Source: Liolophura sinensis (taxonomy: Eukaryota > Mollusca > Polyplacophora > Chitonida > Chitonidae). From it: 64,000 nt of DNA. Shown piece by piece: positions 46,701 through 55,867 of the stretch (within the stretch, counting starts at the first letter, position 1; each line of letters opens with the position of its first letter). The stretch spans positions 15,609,385 through 15,673,384 of the forward strand of contig NC_088295.1 of the NCBI RefSeq assembly GCF_032854445.1, written 5' to 3'. The translations under genes were made by a program, and so were the position numbers. Under the pieces are notes generated by a model. The model was not told where the DNA came from and ran no database searches. It saw only the letters and a list, made by a program, of their open reading frames with translations.

Positions 46701-49700
46701 AATAGCGTTGGTGGGTTCCGACTTGGCTGGCCCTATAATCATCAGTCTATTTGGGCCTTCACTGATGTATTCGAACAGTCCTTTCATGGCTAGCCCGGGA
46801 TTTCCCTGAAATAAACAAGAAATAAAGTTTAATTAACACATTTAAGGGTTTGGACAAAGGGGCTGTTTTGTGGTTGGTTTTGGCATGATCGGTTGTGTGT
46901 TAATGCTTTCGAGCTATTTTCCAGCTGAACCGTTTAACGTAGTGGTATTGTTGAATTTGGGCAGAAAGCAATCCACTTGGGAGACCGTTCAGGAAAAGCC
47001 ATAACCTCGCCTAGCATTGTACCATAACATTTTTATTGAATTATAAATGTATTTAAATAACACACAATTCTCCAACCATTTTTTTTTCAGAATGTGGATT
47101 TGAATACGCCCTGAAGTGATATAGAAACAAATGTCAATTAAGCTATGTCCCCAAATGGGACTAGAACAATGACATACACCACTCAGACTGCTGAACAACA
47201 CACACGGACGTTTGCCGTAGGCACGTGCTTCAGACCAATATACCGAGCTGAAGAGCATTTATTACTCCATAGCACTGCTATAGCGTATGTCGAGCCCTAA
47301 AGCAGATGCTCTGTGCCAAAGGTCTCTCGAGTCGTTAACATATGGCTCCTGTAGTTAAAAATGAATATGAACTAAACAGTATGCATATGGAAATATTACC
47401 TGAGTAAAGAACACCAGACAACCAGATGTACTGAGGAAGATACAAAATTCCGGAACAGAAGGCGCAATTTAATTTACTGGAAGATCTGGAATACCAGAAG
47501 CATCAAAAAATTTCGAGCTGTTTCAAATAACTTTTTGTTTAGAAAATTGAGACATGTACATTGTTATCTAAATATAATCGGTTCAAAACGCTACATCTCC
47601 GCCCCACCGGAACCTGTCTGAAAGGCCAGAACTCTAATCCAGTTAAACATAGGATAAAGCAATTCGGACTTTTCATTAATGGTAAGGCCACTAAAATGAA
47701 AATAACGGTGATAACAAAGATCAGTGACAATTATACCAGAAAATTCATCTACTCATATTTTTAGATTTCTTTTCTCTCTCTCAGTCGAATGCACTATAAT
47801 ATTTACGTCCTCTGATGGACAATAATATTTACGTCCTCTGGTGGGCAATATAATATTTGTCCCTCTGGTTGGTACTATAATATTTAGATCCTCTGGTGGG
47901 CTCTATGTACACATTTCACTTGTACACATATGTTTACTTGATTCATTACTGAAGGTTCGTTTATATCATAAAGAAGATAAGCTTAGATTGATGTAATCTT
48001 TGATCAACCAGTTTAAATAGTATCATGTAGTAATATCTGAGATGAAATTATTATAGACAATGCGGCAGAATTTGGTTGATATGTAAGCGTATATTGGCCG
48101 TGGTCTTCACCGCCTTTATATTGGTCTCCGCCATGGTGTAAAAGCCCCAAGCACAAACCTGAAGACAGTCTTTCTCTGCGGATATCTAACTTCACATACT
48201 GGTTCTGACTGTGCGTTAACATTGCTTGCCTATTATCACGTGCCAGACACACAATATTCATGTAGGCCTACACAACATGCTGTCTTCCAATCGATGCAGT
48301 AGCGACTTCTTATTTGAAAACCGCGTTACGTTGGAGTGCTTTCTTTTGTGGGGTGAAATTAAAGGTAATGGAAGTTGGTGGAGAGTTGACAATAGACGGA
48401 CGAGATAAGTAAACCCCGGAAACGTTGCAGTAAGTATGGTACAGCACAGGGAAAGCAAGGTTAATTGCATAAACAGCTGCAAGTAATTAAATATTAAGCT
48501 ATTAAATATTAAAACTCGTCTTGATTGATTTCAGATGTTGCTATGAAACAGTAAATATTAATTTCAGACTCTTCAGCACAGGTCAGTTTACTGTTTTATT
48601 AATTTTTAGAGCGTCAGTGAGATTACGCCTTGGACGATTTAACTGACAGCATCCACTTGGGTCATTTTACCGCTAGTGTAATAGGTTGTTCGGTGTTGAT
48701 CAGTTCAAAGCCTTCCTCATTTAACAGCGCCGAGAACAATACAAAGGTTTTTCTATTACAGCTTTTATGATGCAGTCTTGCTTCTGATTGTATAATTTTA
48801 TTACATGGGTCATTTTATTGGTTTCATCCGATTATGGCTTGTTTCTGAAATTGATTATGTAATGCTCACGTTTTTGTTCTGGACATGTATAATATTGTCA
48901 CAGAGACTATCCGTGCACTAGGTTTATCCCTTATTATTAAGCCTAGTCTTCACGTGACGGGATAAAGGGACGAGGAGTTTTATTGGCAGGGTGCCCTGAG
49001 TAACTATTGGATATGTCAACCACACAATAAACTCTTTAAATCAGACAGATGCATTTACGCCTGTGCTGATTTCTCGATTCTTTATTGACGTATAGTCGCG
49101 TAATTAACACTACACAGTAGAGAGTCACCCGCCAAATCACATCCATGCGGATCTAAAACATCCGCGTTTTGTGCGCCGGATGTAGGCTTTGACGGATTCC
49201 GCGGTTATTCCTCTCGAATGCAAAAGGAGCTTGTAATTATGTGGGCCAATACACAATGGTTAGCTAACTACTCAATATATGCCTGTCAAGAATAAAGCTT
49301 AAAAGGCACATGAAAAATTCTCTCAGCAGCTTTTCAGGGCTGCATTATTTTGAAATCATCACCTGAATATCATTTATATATGATCTATATGGCCAAGAGG
49401 TTTTTACGTGACATCAGCGGTTTAATTTTAAAAGATAAGTTAAAAGGGCACCAGATTAAAAACTAGCAGAACGATTGTGTATTACGTCTGCTAGACCCCT
49501 ATCCCACGGTCCTGATCCACACAACGACAAAGGACTGGTAAATACTCCTATCCTACCGTTGCGATCTACACAGTGACAACGCGCTGGTAAGTACTCCTAT
49601 CCTACCGTTCTGATTCACACACTGATCTGGCGCTGCTAAATACTCCTATCCTACTGTTCTGATCTCCCTAGTGACAACGTATTGGTAAATCCTCCTATCC

Positions 49701-52700
49701 TACGGTTCTGATCTACATAATGACAACGTGCTGGTAAATACTCCTATCCTACCGTTCTGATCTACATAATGACAACGTGCTGGTAAATACTCCTATCCTA
49801 CCGTTCTGATCTATATAATGACAACGTGCTGGTAAATACTCCTATCCTACGGTTCTGAGTTACACAATGACAACGCGCTAGTAAAATACTCCTATCCTAC
49901 TGTTCTGATCTACATAATGACAACGCGCTGGTAAAATACTCCTATCCTACTGTTCTGAGTTACACAATGACAACCCGCTGGTAAAATGCTCTCATCCTAT
50001 GGTTCTCATCTACACAATGTCAGTAGTCCTATTCTACGGTTCTGGCCCATACAATGACAACGTGCTGGTAAATACTCCTATCCTACTGTTCTGATGTACA
50101 CAAATGACAACGCGCCGGTGAATACTCCTATATTCCACCGTTCTGAGTTACACAATGACAACGCGCTGGTAAAATACTCTCATCCTATGGTTCTCATCCA
50201 CACAATGTCAGTAGTCCTATTCTACGGTTCTGGCCCATACAATGACAACGCGCCGGTAAATACTACTATTCTACGGTTCTGAGTCACACAACGACAACAC
50301 GTGGGTAAATGCTCCTATCCTACGGTTCTGACCTACACAATGATAACACGCGGGTAAATACTCCTATATTCTACGGTTATAAGTCACTCAATGGCATCGT
50401 GATGGTAAATACTCTTACATTCTACTGTTCCCATCCACACAATGACAACGCGCTGGTAAATACTCCTACATTCTACGGTTCTGAATCACAGTGACAACCC
50501 ACTGGTGAATACTCCTACATTTTACGGTTCCTGCCCACACAATGACAACGGGCTGATAAATACTCTTACATTCTACAGTGCTGAGTCACACAATGACAAC
50601 GCGCTGGTAAATACTCTTATATTCCACGGTTCCGATCCACACAATGACAACGCGCTGGTAAATACTCTTATATTCCACGGAGCTAAGTCACACAATGGCA
50701 ACGCACTAGTAAATATTCTTATATTCCACGGTTCCGATCCACACAATGACAACGCACTAGTAAATACTCTTATATTCCACGGTTCTGAGTCACACAATGA
50801 CAACGCGCTGGTAAATACTCTTATATTCCACGGTTCCGATCCACACAATGACAACGCACTAGTAAATACTCTTATATTCCACGGTTCTGAGTCACACAAT
50901 GACAACGCGCTGGTAAATACTCTTATATTCCGCGGTTCCGATCCACACAATGACAACGCACTAGTAAATACTCTTATATTCCACGGTTCTGAGTCACACA
51001 ATGACAACGCACTAGTAAATACTCTTATATTCCACGGTTCCGATCCACACAATGACAACGCACTAGTAAATACTCTTATATTCCACGGTTCTGAGTCACA
51101 CAATGACAACGCACTAGTAAATACTCTTATATTCCACGGTTCCGATCCACACAATGACAACGCACTAGTAAATACTCTTATATTCCACGGTTCTGAGTCA
51201 CACAATGACAACGCGCTGGTAAATACTCTTATATTCCACGGTTCCGATCCACACAATGACAACGCACTAGTAAATACTCTTATATTCCACGGTTCTGAGT
51301 CACACAATGACAACGCGCTGGTAAATACTCTTATATTCCACGGTTCCGATCCACACAATGACAACGCACTAGTAAATACTCTTATATTCCACGGTTCTGA
51401 GTCACACAATGACAACGCACTAGTAAATACTCTTATATTCCACGGTTCCGATCCACACAATGACAACGCACTAGTAAATACTCTTATATTCCACGGTTCT
51501 GAGTCACACAATGACAACGCACTAGTAAATACTCTTATATTCCACGGTTCTGAGTCACACAATGACAACGCACTAGTAAATACTCTTATATTCCACGGTT
51601 CTGAGTCACACATTGACAACGCGCTGGTAAATACTCTTATATTCCACGGTTCCGATCCACACAATGACAACGCACTAGTAAATACTCTTATATTCCACGG
51701 TTCTGAGTCACACAATGACAACGCGCTGGTAAATACTTCTATCCTACGGTTCTCATCTGTAGATAATGACAACGCGTTTGTAAAAATCATTTTACTGACA
51801 TCAGTGAAATAATATCCCGACGCTATATCTCGAAAGGAACGAAATATTTATTTGGCTATATCTGAGGGGTTATGTCCAAAAACTACACCTGTAAAAGACT
51901 AGCAGACCCTTTGTCAGAAGAGTTGGTATTAAGGTGAAAACAGAAGTGAAAATTGCAAAATGTGAAAATCACCAGAAGTCCAGTCACGCTAGATATACGT
52001 AACTGTTCCTGAGATGGCATTTTCAATTAAGAGAGATTTGTCACGGAAATCAAAAAGGAAGTTACATACATACTATTTGGCCTTGTCAAACACTTATAAC
52101 TTACAGTATTCACGAACTCCTAACTTAACAGGTATACCTGGCTGTTCCTAGTTTTTATTTACCCAGGCCTAGAGGAAGATGGACGGGGTTTTTTCATTTT
52201 ATCTGACAGATAAAAGACACACCTGTCATGCTCATGAGTGATCAGTCGCTAAGCAATCAGATTTTGGTGAAAGGTGTGAGGCTTCTTCAGACATATGAGC
52301 TGAAGTTTTTGCCCTTCTATTAGCTTATTACTGACTAGATCTGATGAAATACCTACATTTAGTCCGTCCACTAATGGTCCAATCGAATTTTATTTCCGTA
52401 TTTTTGGACGTGAACGCGGGTATTTATGTATTTGATGAATTTGATTGGTGCTTATAAGGTTTGGCCTGAGCAAACAGAGAGGGTCTACCGGATGGGTTTG
52501 GTGTAGGGTTGCCTGTGATCTAGTACAGGGAGTGGCTTCTATATATTTGGTTTAGGCAGATCTGACTACGGTGAAGGCTGATGTTTGAATATATTTGGAT
52601 GTATTGGGATATGTGTCTAACTTACAACAGACCATAAGAGCTACATTCATGTCAAGCATAGCTAAGGCCTTTTCACGATGTTCCACTTATTGCGATTAAT

Positions 52701-53636
52701 TTCTTGGATGAAACTTCGACTAATTCGTAGCATAAATGTAATTGGTGAACGTAAGCAAATGGTCGTAAAACCCCTTTACTTTTAGACTTGACAAAGTATG
52801 AAAGATATTAGTATATTAGTAAATTGTTTTTATCAACCGTATGCTATCTTCTTTCCTTGTCATGAGCATTTCCACGTCACAAAACCTGGACATTTCCACT
52901 GAGAAATAACATGGCAAAAACAATAACTATCGATCGTGTTGGGGGTAATTGCCCGTCGGGAGTATTACAAGTAACTTAACGGTATAATTAGGTACTTAAT
53001 CATTAGTGACCACGACGAAGTGCAGTACTGTAGTACATCAACTCAACTGCCATTCGCGATGATTCTAATGATTCTACTAGATCCTCGTAATAAGTAGGTC
53101 CTCCGAAAATGCCAGACAGTGTGTGCGTGGAAAACTCCTTATTTATGACGTTTATTAACAGCCTTTGACTTCCATGACCAGCATGAAGTACCCGGATTTT
53201 CTGTAAATTTCCTTCAAAACATGTTTAGGTGAAACCGTTCCTCATTTTTCTTGCATGTTTCAAGCATTGGCCTCGGCAAAAAAAAACTTGACATTCCAGG
53301 AGAAAGTGCAACGACAAACAGGAAATAAAACAAAAAAATGCTCGGTATCTCTACAGTGTAATTTGCTTTAAAGCAGTAAAAAGATCTTACCTGGTCGTCG
53401 ACCATGTCCAGGACTAACTCATAATCGGCCAGCACATCCGTGTTGTTGTTTATATCGTCAAAGGCGATTCTGATTATATCTGGAAAAACGCGGGCGTGCA
53501 CAAACCAGTGGTTTGACAACGTACAAATTCCACCAATGTGAAGTTTCTGTTTTTGAGCCTGACAGACGAATAGTAAGAGAGCGAAACAATTCCCAAGAAT
53601 CAGAAGTGCTAAACGGTCCTTGGCAGCCATGTTCAT
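31640..53636 (-). CDS. GABBR2: GABA-B receptor, subunit-2-like, 15 exons (spliced)
   Basis: Fifteen exons with AG/GT borders and compatible phases join into one frame of about 781 residues. Order: signal peptide (about residues 1-28), a Venus-flytrap ligand-binding module (about 30-440), seven transmembrane helices (about 465-730) and a short tail. Membrane-domain wording is that of GABA-B subunit 2: VIKMSSPNLNNLILTGGML, AFGSMFSKTWRVHQLF and FLAWETR with LNDSKTIGMSVYNV. In the family this subunit couples the GABA-bound heterodimer to Gi/o proteins at the plasma membrane. Positions that bind GABA in subunit 1 look unlike it here, as expected for a subunit-2-type protein. Oddities: both cysteines of the conserved lobe-1 pair are absent, and the cytoplasmic tail is about 50 residues with no coiled coil. 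It could be a lophotrochozoan-specific paralogue rather than the true subunit 2. Confidence 0.9.
32185..32523 (-). CDS. GABBR2: GABA-B receptor exon 14: TM5-TM7
   Basis: Exon of 339 nt, phase 0 to 0, acceptor TGCCCTTCCAG, donor AAG|GTGAGG. It encodes KDSKDDDVIIVPEYTRCHSE (second extracellular loop with its conserved Cys), SYKGLLLLLGSFLAWETRQV, NDSKTIGMSVYNVTVLCAFA and ends LALVFYPK. The YKGLLLL, FLAWETR and GMSVYNV blocks are diagnostic of GABA-B receptors, with the W of AWETR as in subunit 2. Confidence 0.95.
32790..32912 (-). CDS. GABBR2: GABA-B receptor exon 13: TM4
   Basis: Exon of 123 nt, phase 0 to 0, acceptor GTCTTCTCCAG, donor ATT|GTAAGA. It encodes VIKDSRLFIFVGLMTICDLI, VLGIWIAVDTLKGEKVILPE and I. 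The IKDxxLxxxVG and WxxVDxL pattern matches TM4 of subunit 2. Confidence 0.93.
33416..33523 (-). CDS. GABBR2: GABA-B receptor exon 12: TM3
   Basis: Exon of 108 nt, phase 0 to 0, acceptor TATATTTCAG, donor AAG|GTAACT. It encodes LRMWLVTLAFTVAFGSMFSK, TWRVHQLFTNKSLERK. The FGSMFSKTWRVH block is the TM3 and second intracellular loop signature of GABA-B receptors. Confidence 0.95.
33595..33830. repeat. 33-bp minisatellite
   Basis: About seven units of GTGAGAAGTATGGAAGTGTG plus TGCACC, with diverged ends, in the intron between exons 11 and 12. It does not resemble either exon. Confidence 0.8.
34295..34427 (-). CDS. GABBR2: GABA-B receptor exon 11: TM2
   Basis: Exon of 133 nt, acceptor TGTTTTGTAG, donor AAT|GTAAGT. 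The first base completes the Lys codon, then VIKMSSPNLNNLILTGGMLM, YVVVLIASLDTKYLSMDAFT and FFCN. IKMSSPxxNNLIxxGGMLxY is a subunit-2 hallmark. The Cys is the one that pairs with extracellular loop 2. Confidence 0.95.
34745..34895 (-). CDS. GABBR2: GABA-B receptor exon 10: stalk and TM1
   Basis: Exon of 151 nt, acceptor CTCTGCTAG, phase 1 in, 2 out. The donor is AA|GTTGGT, chosen because it restores FRNEK-VIKMSS and the alternative further downstream would not. It encodes GKVPKDSFIRRYEQQELPTW, LQWMFITIACAGIILTLSLL and VFNIRFRNE. Confidence 0.9.
34896..35427 (-). other. intron between exons 9 and 10
   Basis: About 0.5 kb AT-rich intron, nothing recognised. Confidence 0.6.
35428..35511 (-). 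CDS. GABBR2: GABA-B receptor exon 9: end of flytrap module
   Basis: Exon of 84 nt, phase 1 to 1, acceptor TTTTTCACAG, donor G|GTGAGT. It encodes DRQMVEVGLFDEIQYELKWY and PDSGIIWPG, corresponding to the vKvGxYxxxxDxLexxxxxIxWxG strand that closes the ligand-binding domain in class C receptors. Confidence 0.9.
36013..36076 (-). CDS. GABBR2: GABA-B receptor exon 8
   Basis: Exon of 64 nt, acceptor TCATCCTAG, donor G|GTAAGA, phase 0 to 1. It encodes GPVAFRPDGSRVGITFINQW and R, equal to the GxVxFxxxGxRxGxxxxxQ strand of subunit 2. Confidence 0.9.
36077..37386 (-). other. intron between exons 7 and 8
   Basis: About 1.3 kb, AT-rich, no element recognised; short frames on both strands lack any family signature. 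Confidence 0.6.
37387..37629 (-). CDS. GABBR2: GABA-B receptor exon 7: flytrap lobe
   Basis: Exon of 243 nt, phase 0 to 0, acceptor CTGTTTTCCAG, donor TCG|GTGAGG. It encodes TPKEIADRSDRLFSSLVPGG, HAYDAAWAIALALNYSIERL, RLEDFTYSDFAMGQIFREGL and EEIQFAGAS. AYDAxWAxALALN and LEDFxYxD are the family blocks. The residue aligned with the GABA-binding Glu of subunit 1, five before AYDA, is not Glu. Confidence 0.94.
38466..38563 (+). mobile_element. SINE 3' fragment in GABA-B intron 6
   Basis: GCCCATCATAAAAGTGAAAT, ATTGAGTACAGCATCAAACA and CCAATCAAGTAAATA match the SINE 3' body. It ends about 30 bases from exon 6. Confidence 0.7.
38596..38808 (-). CDS. GABBR2: GABA-B receptor exon 6: flytrap lobe 2
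   Basis: Exon of 213 nt, phase 0 to 0, acceptor TTCTATCAACAG, donor ATG|GTAATA. It encodes AYLRGLTGRNYVWILMNWAA, TPGWPDSIDTTWGTPPESRC, NTEQLHEAADGYLGLSQQFL and STSEEPTIAGM. Matches the AYxxxxxGxxYxWxxxGW ... C ... xAxxGYxG region of GABA-B receptors. Confidence 0.93.
38809..38985 (-). pseudogene. decayed partial duplicate of exon 6 and its acceptor
   Basis: Immediately upstream of exon 6 on the minus strand is a second acceptor-like TACCACAG followed by VLNYVLILLNRAAFQGWPYS and VNN, which parallels NYVWILMNWAATPGWPDSID of the real exon. The sequences before the two acceptors also match (TTCTATCA preceded by GACTCTTAC or GATTCATT). The copy lacks the AYLRGLTGR part and soon diverges, so it is probably non-functional. 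Confidence 0.7.
38986..39687 (-). other. intron between exons 5 and 6
   Basis: About 0.7 kb, nothing recognised. Confidence 0.55.
39688..39753 (-). CDS. GABBR2: GABA-B receptor exon 5
   Basis: Small exon of 66 nt, phase 0 to 0, acceptor GTTTCTTGCAG, donor GAG|GTGAGT. It encodes QFDARIIVANINDLYVRQVF and CE, the conserved DxRIIxxxxxxxxxxxVFC strand. The position aligned with the GABA-contacting Tyr of subunit 1 is Asn. Confidence 0.92.
39820..40072 (+). mobile_element. SINE copy 10, full length, with target duplication
   Basis: 253 bp flanked by ATCAAAACTC at 39810-39819 and 40073-40082. Head GCATCCGCGGCCGAGGTGAT, tail TCAAATAAATAAATC. It lies 67 bases upstream (in gene sense) of exon 5. Confidence 0.93.
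40098..40385 (+). mobile_element. SINE copy 11, full length, with target duplication
   Basis: Flanked by AAAGGCTACTT at 40087-40097 and AAAGGTTACTT at 40386-40396 (one mismatch). The head starts GTGAGGTGCCTCCGTGGCCG. It sits 25 bases after the previous SINE in the same orientation; its own target duplication shows an independent insertion rather than a tandem copy. Confidence 0.88.
40397..41305 (-). other. rest of intron between exons 4 and 5
   Basis: AT-rich, nothing recognised; the frame at 40819-41082 has no domain I know. Confidence 0.5.
41306..41419 (-). CDS. GABBR2: GABA-B receptor exon 4
   Basis: Exon of 114 nt, phase 0 to 0, acceptor ATCATTACAG, donor AAG|GTAAGT. It encodes QMSDFHQVMKNNNITVVTSS, VLTENSNAYIAQHIETLK, matching the helix and strand between the ATI strand and the DARII strand of GABA-B subunits. 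Confidence 0.9.
41852..42022 (-). CDS. GABBR2: GABA-B receptor exon 3
   Basis: Exon of 171 nt, phase 0 to 0, acceptor TTATCTTCAG, donor TCG|GTACGT. It encodes LIYSARSSDINNRAVYNSTY, VVNPIDKSLNPVRLAIMKGF and SWTKVATITLSTEAFSS. NPVRLAIMKxFxWxKVATI corresponds to the NPxxxxLxxxxxWxxxxTx block of the family. The subunit-1 GABA-contact Ser aligns here with Ala. Confidence 0.93.
42073..42191 (+). mobile_element. SINE copy 12, 3' half
   Basis: Starts CTGGGTTTCCCCCGGGCTTT and ends CAAATATAAAAATAAATG. 5'-truncated. No convincing target duplication. Confidence 0.85.
42192..46085 (-). other. intron between exons 2 and 3 (main part)
   Basis: Nearly 4 kb of AT-rich intron. The only repeat seen is the pair of 39-bp units at 44314-44393. 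None of the open frames shows class C receptor or other recognisable sequence. Confidence 0.55.
44314..44393. repeat. tandem pair, about 39 bp
   Basis: TTATTAAGGTAACTCAATAA and TTATTAAGATAACTCTGTTA start two adjacent units that both finish with TTCTAATAAGGAATTT. Confidence 0.8.
46086..46200 (+). mobile_element. SINE copy 13, rearranged fragment
   Basis: CTCTTGCTGGCCTCCTCAGG, then CGTATAAGTGAAATGTTCTT and AAATAAATAAATC. Between them TTTTCACTTATACGTTATCG faces GTATAAGTGAAA, forming a small inverted repeat (46129-46159). Confidence 0.75.
46668..46805 (-). CDS. GABBR2: GABA-B receptor exon 2
   Basis: Exon of 138 nt, phase 0 to 0, acceptor GTTTATTTCAG, donor TCG|GTAAGC. It encodes GNPGLAMKGLFEYISEGPNR, LMIIGPAKSEPTNAIAQVAH and MWNLMS. 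It aligns with the [20 protein letters not shown] to WNL stretch of subunit 2. The family Cys after the LMVFG-type strand is missing (GPAKSEP). Confidence 0.92.
46806..49504 (-). other. intron 1, part between exon 2 and the satellite
   Basis: About 2.7 kb AT-rich sequence. Contains the small array at 47793-47903; nothing else recognised. Confidence 0.55.
47793..47903. repeat. 33-bp tandem array
   Basis: Four units of TATAATATTTACGTCCTCTG plus GTGGGCA or variants. Confidence 0.85.
49505..50504. repeat. diverged flank of the 51-bp satellite
   Basis: About 20 decayed units of roughly 49-51 bp with core TACTCCTATCCTACGGTTCT and GACAACGCGCTGGTAAA. Length variation between units breaks any long reading frame here. 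Confidence 0.9.
50505..51760. repeat. 51-bp satellite with 102-bp higher-order unit
   Basis: About 24 nearly identical 51-bp units. Two subtypes alternate: one has TTCTGAGTCACACAATGACA, the other TTCCGATCCACACAATGACA; the following segment is GCGCTGGTAAATACTC or GCACTAGTAAATACTC. Period 51 is a multiple of three and the unit lacks stops in one frame of each strand, so a 435-codon frame exists on + and a 405-codon frame on -. It lies in intron 1 of the GABA-B receptor gene. Confidence 0.97.
51790..53390 (-). other. intron 1, part between exon 1 and the satellite
   Basis: About 1.6 kb without recognised genes or elements; begins (gene sense) with the donor CAG|GTAAGA of exon 1. Confidence 0.6.
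53391..53636 (-). CDS. GABBR2: GABA-B receptor exon 1: start, signal peptide
   Basis: ATG at 53634-53636 with a second in-frame ATG two codons later; either may start. The N-terminus MNMAAKDRLALLILGNCFAL then LLFVCQAQ is a typical signal peptide. KLHIGGICTLSNHWF matches the IGGLFPLSG-type strand and FDDINNNTDVLADYELVLDM matches the EDINxRxDILPDYEL block of GABA-B receptors. The exon ends DDQ where family members have a Cys. Donor CAG|GTAAGA, phase 0. Confidence 0.92.
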
Positions 53637-54154
53637 GGACGGAAGGCTGAGGTTGTAACGGTAAATCTGTACCGATGTTCCGCTTGTATTGATCTAAGCG
53701 CGCCGCTCTGCCTCTTTCTGATGATAGCCAGTGACTCCGCAATTGTGCAGCGTGATAGCTGCAGAAGCTCTCCAATCTCGGCCCACGCACCTGATTCACG
53801 AGTCGGGATTTTAACTTCGTTTCAGTCATGAAGAATCTACGCCATTACCCACCTAGACTTTAGTTTTTCAGGAAGCACAAGCTTCTCTTGCTACCAAGTT
53901 TCCCATTTAACATAAACTCTTATGCATAAACGCTCAAACATTGTCTAGTGTTGACGTAAAGCATGAGTGCCTGAGCCACAAACATGGTTGGAAAGCATTC
54001 AATTACATGCAGTTGTAAAAGGAACCTAGTTATAGAAAGAAAACACTTATTGGGAACTTTAAACCTTGATATATGCATGTTCATCAATCCGAAACAAAAC
54101 ACGAGTGCTGCTTGTAGGAATCAACGGAGGGATGGTTTCATGGCTTACAGATAT
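53637..54154. other. 5' flank of the GABA-B receptor gene
   Basis: Presumed 5' UTR and promoter side of the minus-strand gene. I see no clear TATA box or CpG-rich block. The 123-codon frame 53458-53829 overlaps exon 1 in another frame and is not supported. Confidence 0.4.
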
Positions 54155-54218
54155 GAATGAATGATTATGGCTTAACGCCACATCGGCAATATTTCAGCCA
54201 TATCGTGGCGTCTTACAG
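54155..54218. mobile_element. fragment of a second molluscan-type repeat
   Basis: ATGGCTTAACGCCACATCGG, CAATATTTCAGCCATATCGT and GGCG resemble the opening of a dispersed repeat common in mollusc genomes (from general knowledge, not checked). Too short to classify. Confidence 0.4.
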
Positions 54219-54567
54219 ATATGAGAAATTTTTTTATCGAAACACACCTCTAACGATGCTTATCTATGGAAGTGAAACAATTGAAATCATCCTCTTAGGA
54301 CACTGATGTTTTAAGACTGCATTTCATAGAACATCATTTTACAATACAATTCCCGGCAAGTAGAGAAAATATAACAACTGCACTAATTTTTTTATCGATT
54401 GTTAATCAAATGTATAATTCACCGTAATGTTTCATACGCATCACAAAGCAACAAGGCATAATCAAAACCTTCCAATTTATGAGATGCAAAGTAACTTTTT
54501 TCAGTTGATGCTTAGGGTCATGTATCTTGTAATGTTAAAAGGCAGACTTGGTAACTGCAAGTTATAG

Positions 54568-54808
54568 GGGACTCCGTGGCTCAGTTGGTTAGCGCGCAAG
54601 CGCAGCGTAATGACCCAGGAGCCTCTCACCAATGCGGTCGCTGTGAGTTCATTTTATGGTGGCTTTCTCTCCGGGCGTACGTGAGAAGGTCTGCAGCAAC
54701 CTGCTGATGGTCGTGGGTTTTCACCGGGCATTGCCCATCATAATGCTGGCCGCCGTCGTAAATAATCTTGAGTACGGCGTAAAACACCAATAAAATAAAT
54801 AAATAAAA
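54568..54808 (+). mobile_element. SINE copy 15, near full length
   Basis: The head GGGACTCCGTGGCTCAGTTG is among the best preserved, with the A-box-like TGGCTCAGTTGG. Next come AGCGTAATGACCCAGGAGCC and the body to AAATAAATAAATAAA. The B-box side is damaged (GTGAGTTCATTTTATGG). Confidence 0.9.
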
Positions 54809-55867
54809 TACTATAAACTGTATACCAAATTTGCTTGGCTACATTACGAGATGTACATGGTGACTGTGTGCATAAAATATTTCTATATCCAGCAGCATTC
54901 GTGCCAGCGTGGACAATTTTAATATACGTGCAGAAACCTATGATTTTGCTATGATTATTTACAATCATACAGTTGAGCAATCTCGATAACAAAGCTAACG
55001 GTAGTAGCAATGAAAGGTAAGCACTTCCTGTTTCAATGCTAACAGCGTATGTCTCAGCTAGCTATGGTCGACACACAAAGACAACAACATTACAATTGCT
55101 CGGCGAAGATCAAAACGAACAGCTGGGTGGAAATGAGATCTATCCATGTTGAATAACGACATTGTCTTGGGGATTGTGACATTAGGAAGTGGGTAAGGTG
55201 ATATATGAAGACTATCGTCACAAATTACAGGATTTGACAAACTTCTAATTCAAAACGTGATAAGGCAACGAGCCACCAACTGAAGACAATTCCATTCAAA
55301 ATTGAACAGTTTTTTGCTTCTACCTGTTTCCAAGACATTCAATTTTCTCGTATGTCTTTTGTCTGAGATTAATTCTATGCTCGTATCACAAAGTTCATGG
55401 AAATTGTCTTTGATCATCATTACAGGCCCAGATGAAAAATCTTCTGTTGCCAGTGGACTTCAAGACAACAAGTTGTTTGGTGGCACAAGTTATACACTGG
55501 GATACTGCTGTTTTAAGCCGTAAATCAAGCTTGCTTAAAATTAAGCTTAGATAAATCCCAGAAGTTCCCAATAGCAATGGCTTTATAAGACTATGGAACA
55601 GCGTGACCTATTTATCTGAGACAGTAGATCTGAATTAATGAAAATTGAGACGGTTCTTGGTGGTTCTCTGATTGCATAATTACAATGATTTCACTTGTTG
55701 TTTACCATTCCTTCTCTTTGTTCTGTGCGCGGCTAGATCATTGCTATTTATTACCAAGTACGTTGATTGGTAAGAATGTACTTTCTTTGACTACAAAATT
55801 TATTGTCTTTTGTCGATCTATCCAGATCTATTCTGTCAGGGACAGAAAATATTTATCATAGTATATT
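54809..55867. other. intergenic stretch, no gene recognised
   Basis: AT-rich DNA; no open frame with recognisable sequence. Confidence 0.5.

Noticed and set aside
50573-51790. 405-codon minus-strand open frame
   Set aside because: Mirror of the same satellite, although on the strand of the receptor gene; no splice or family evidence.
49505-51790. CRISPR-like regularly spaced repeat
   Set aside because: Units are head-to-tail without unique spacers and the locus is in an animal intron.
50505-51812. 435-codon plus-strand open frame
   Set aside because: It is the translation of a 51-bp satellite. An equally long frame on the other strand exists for the same reason, and it lies in an intron. 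No gene-like start, domain or composition.
53458-53829. 123-codon minus-strand frame overlapping receptor exon 1
   Set aside because: Different frame from the signal-peptide exon, no domain, no splice support.
54568-54660. possible tRNA gene
   Set aside because: A- and B-box-like words belong to SINE heads; there is no complete cloverleaf or anticodon arm, and the SINE body follows.
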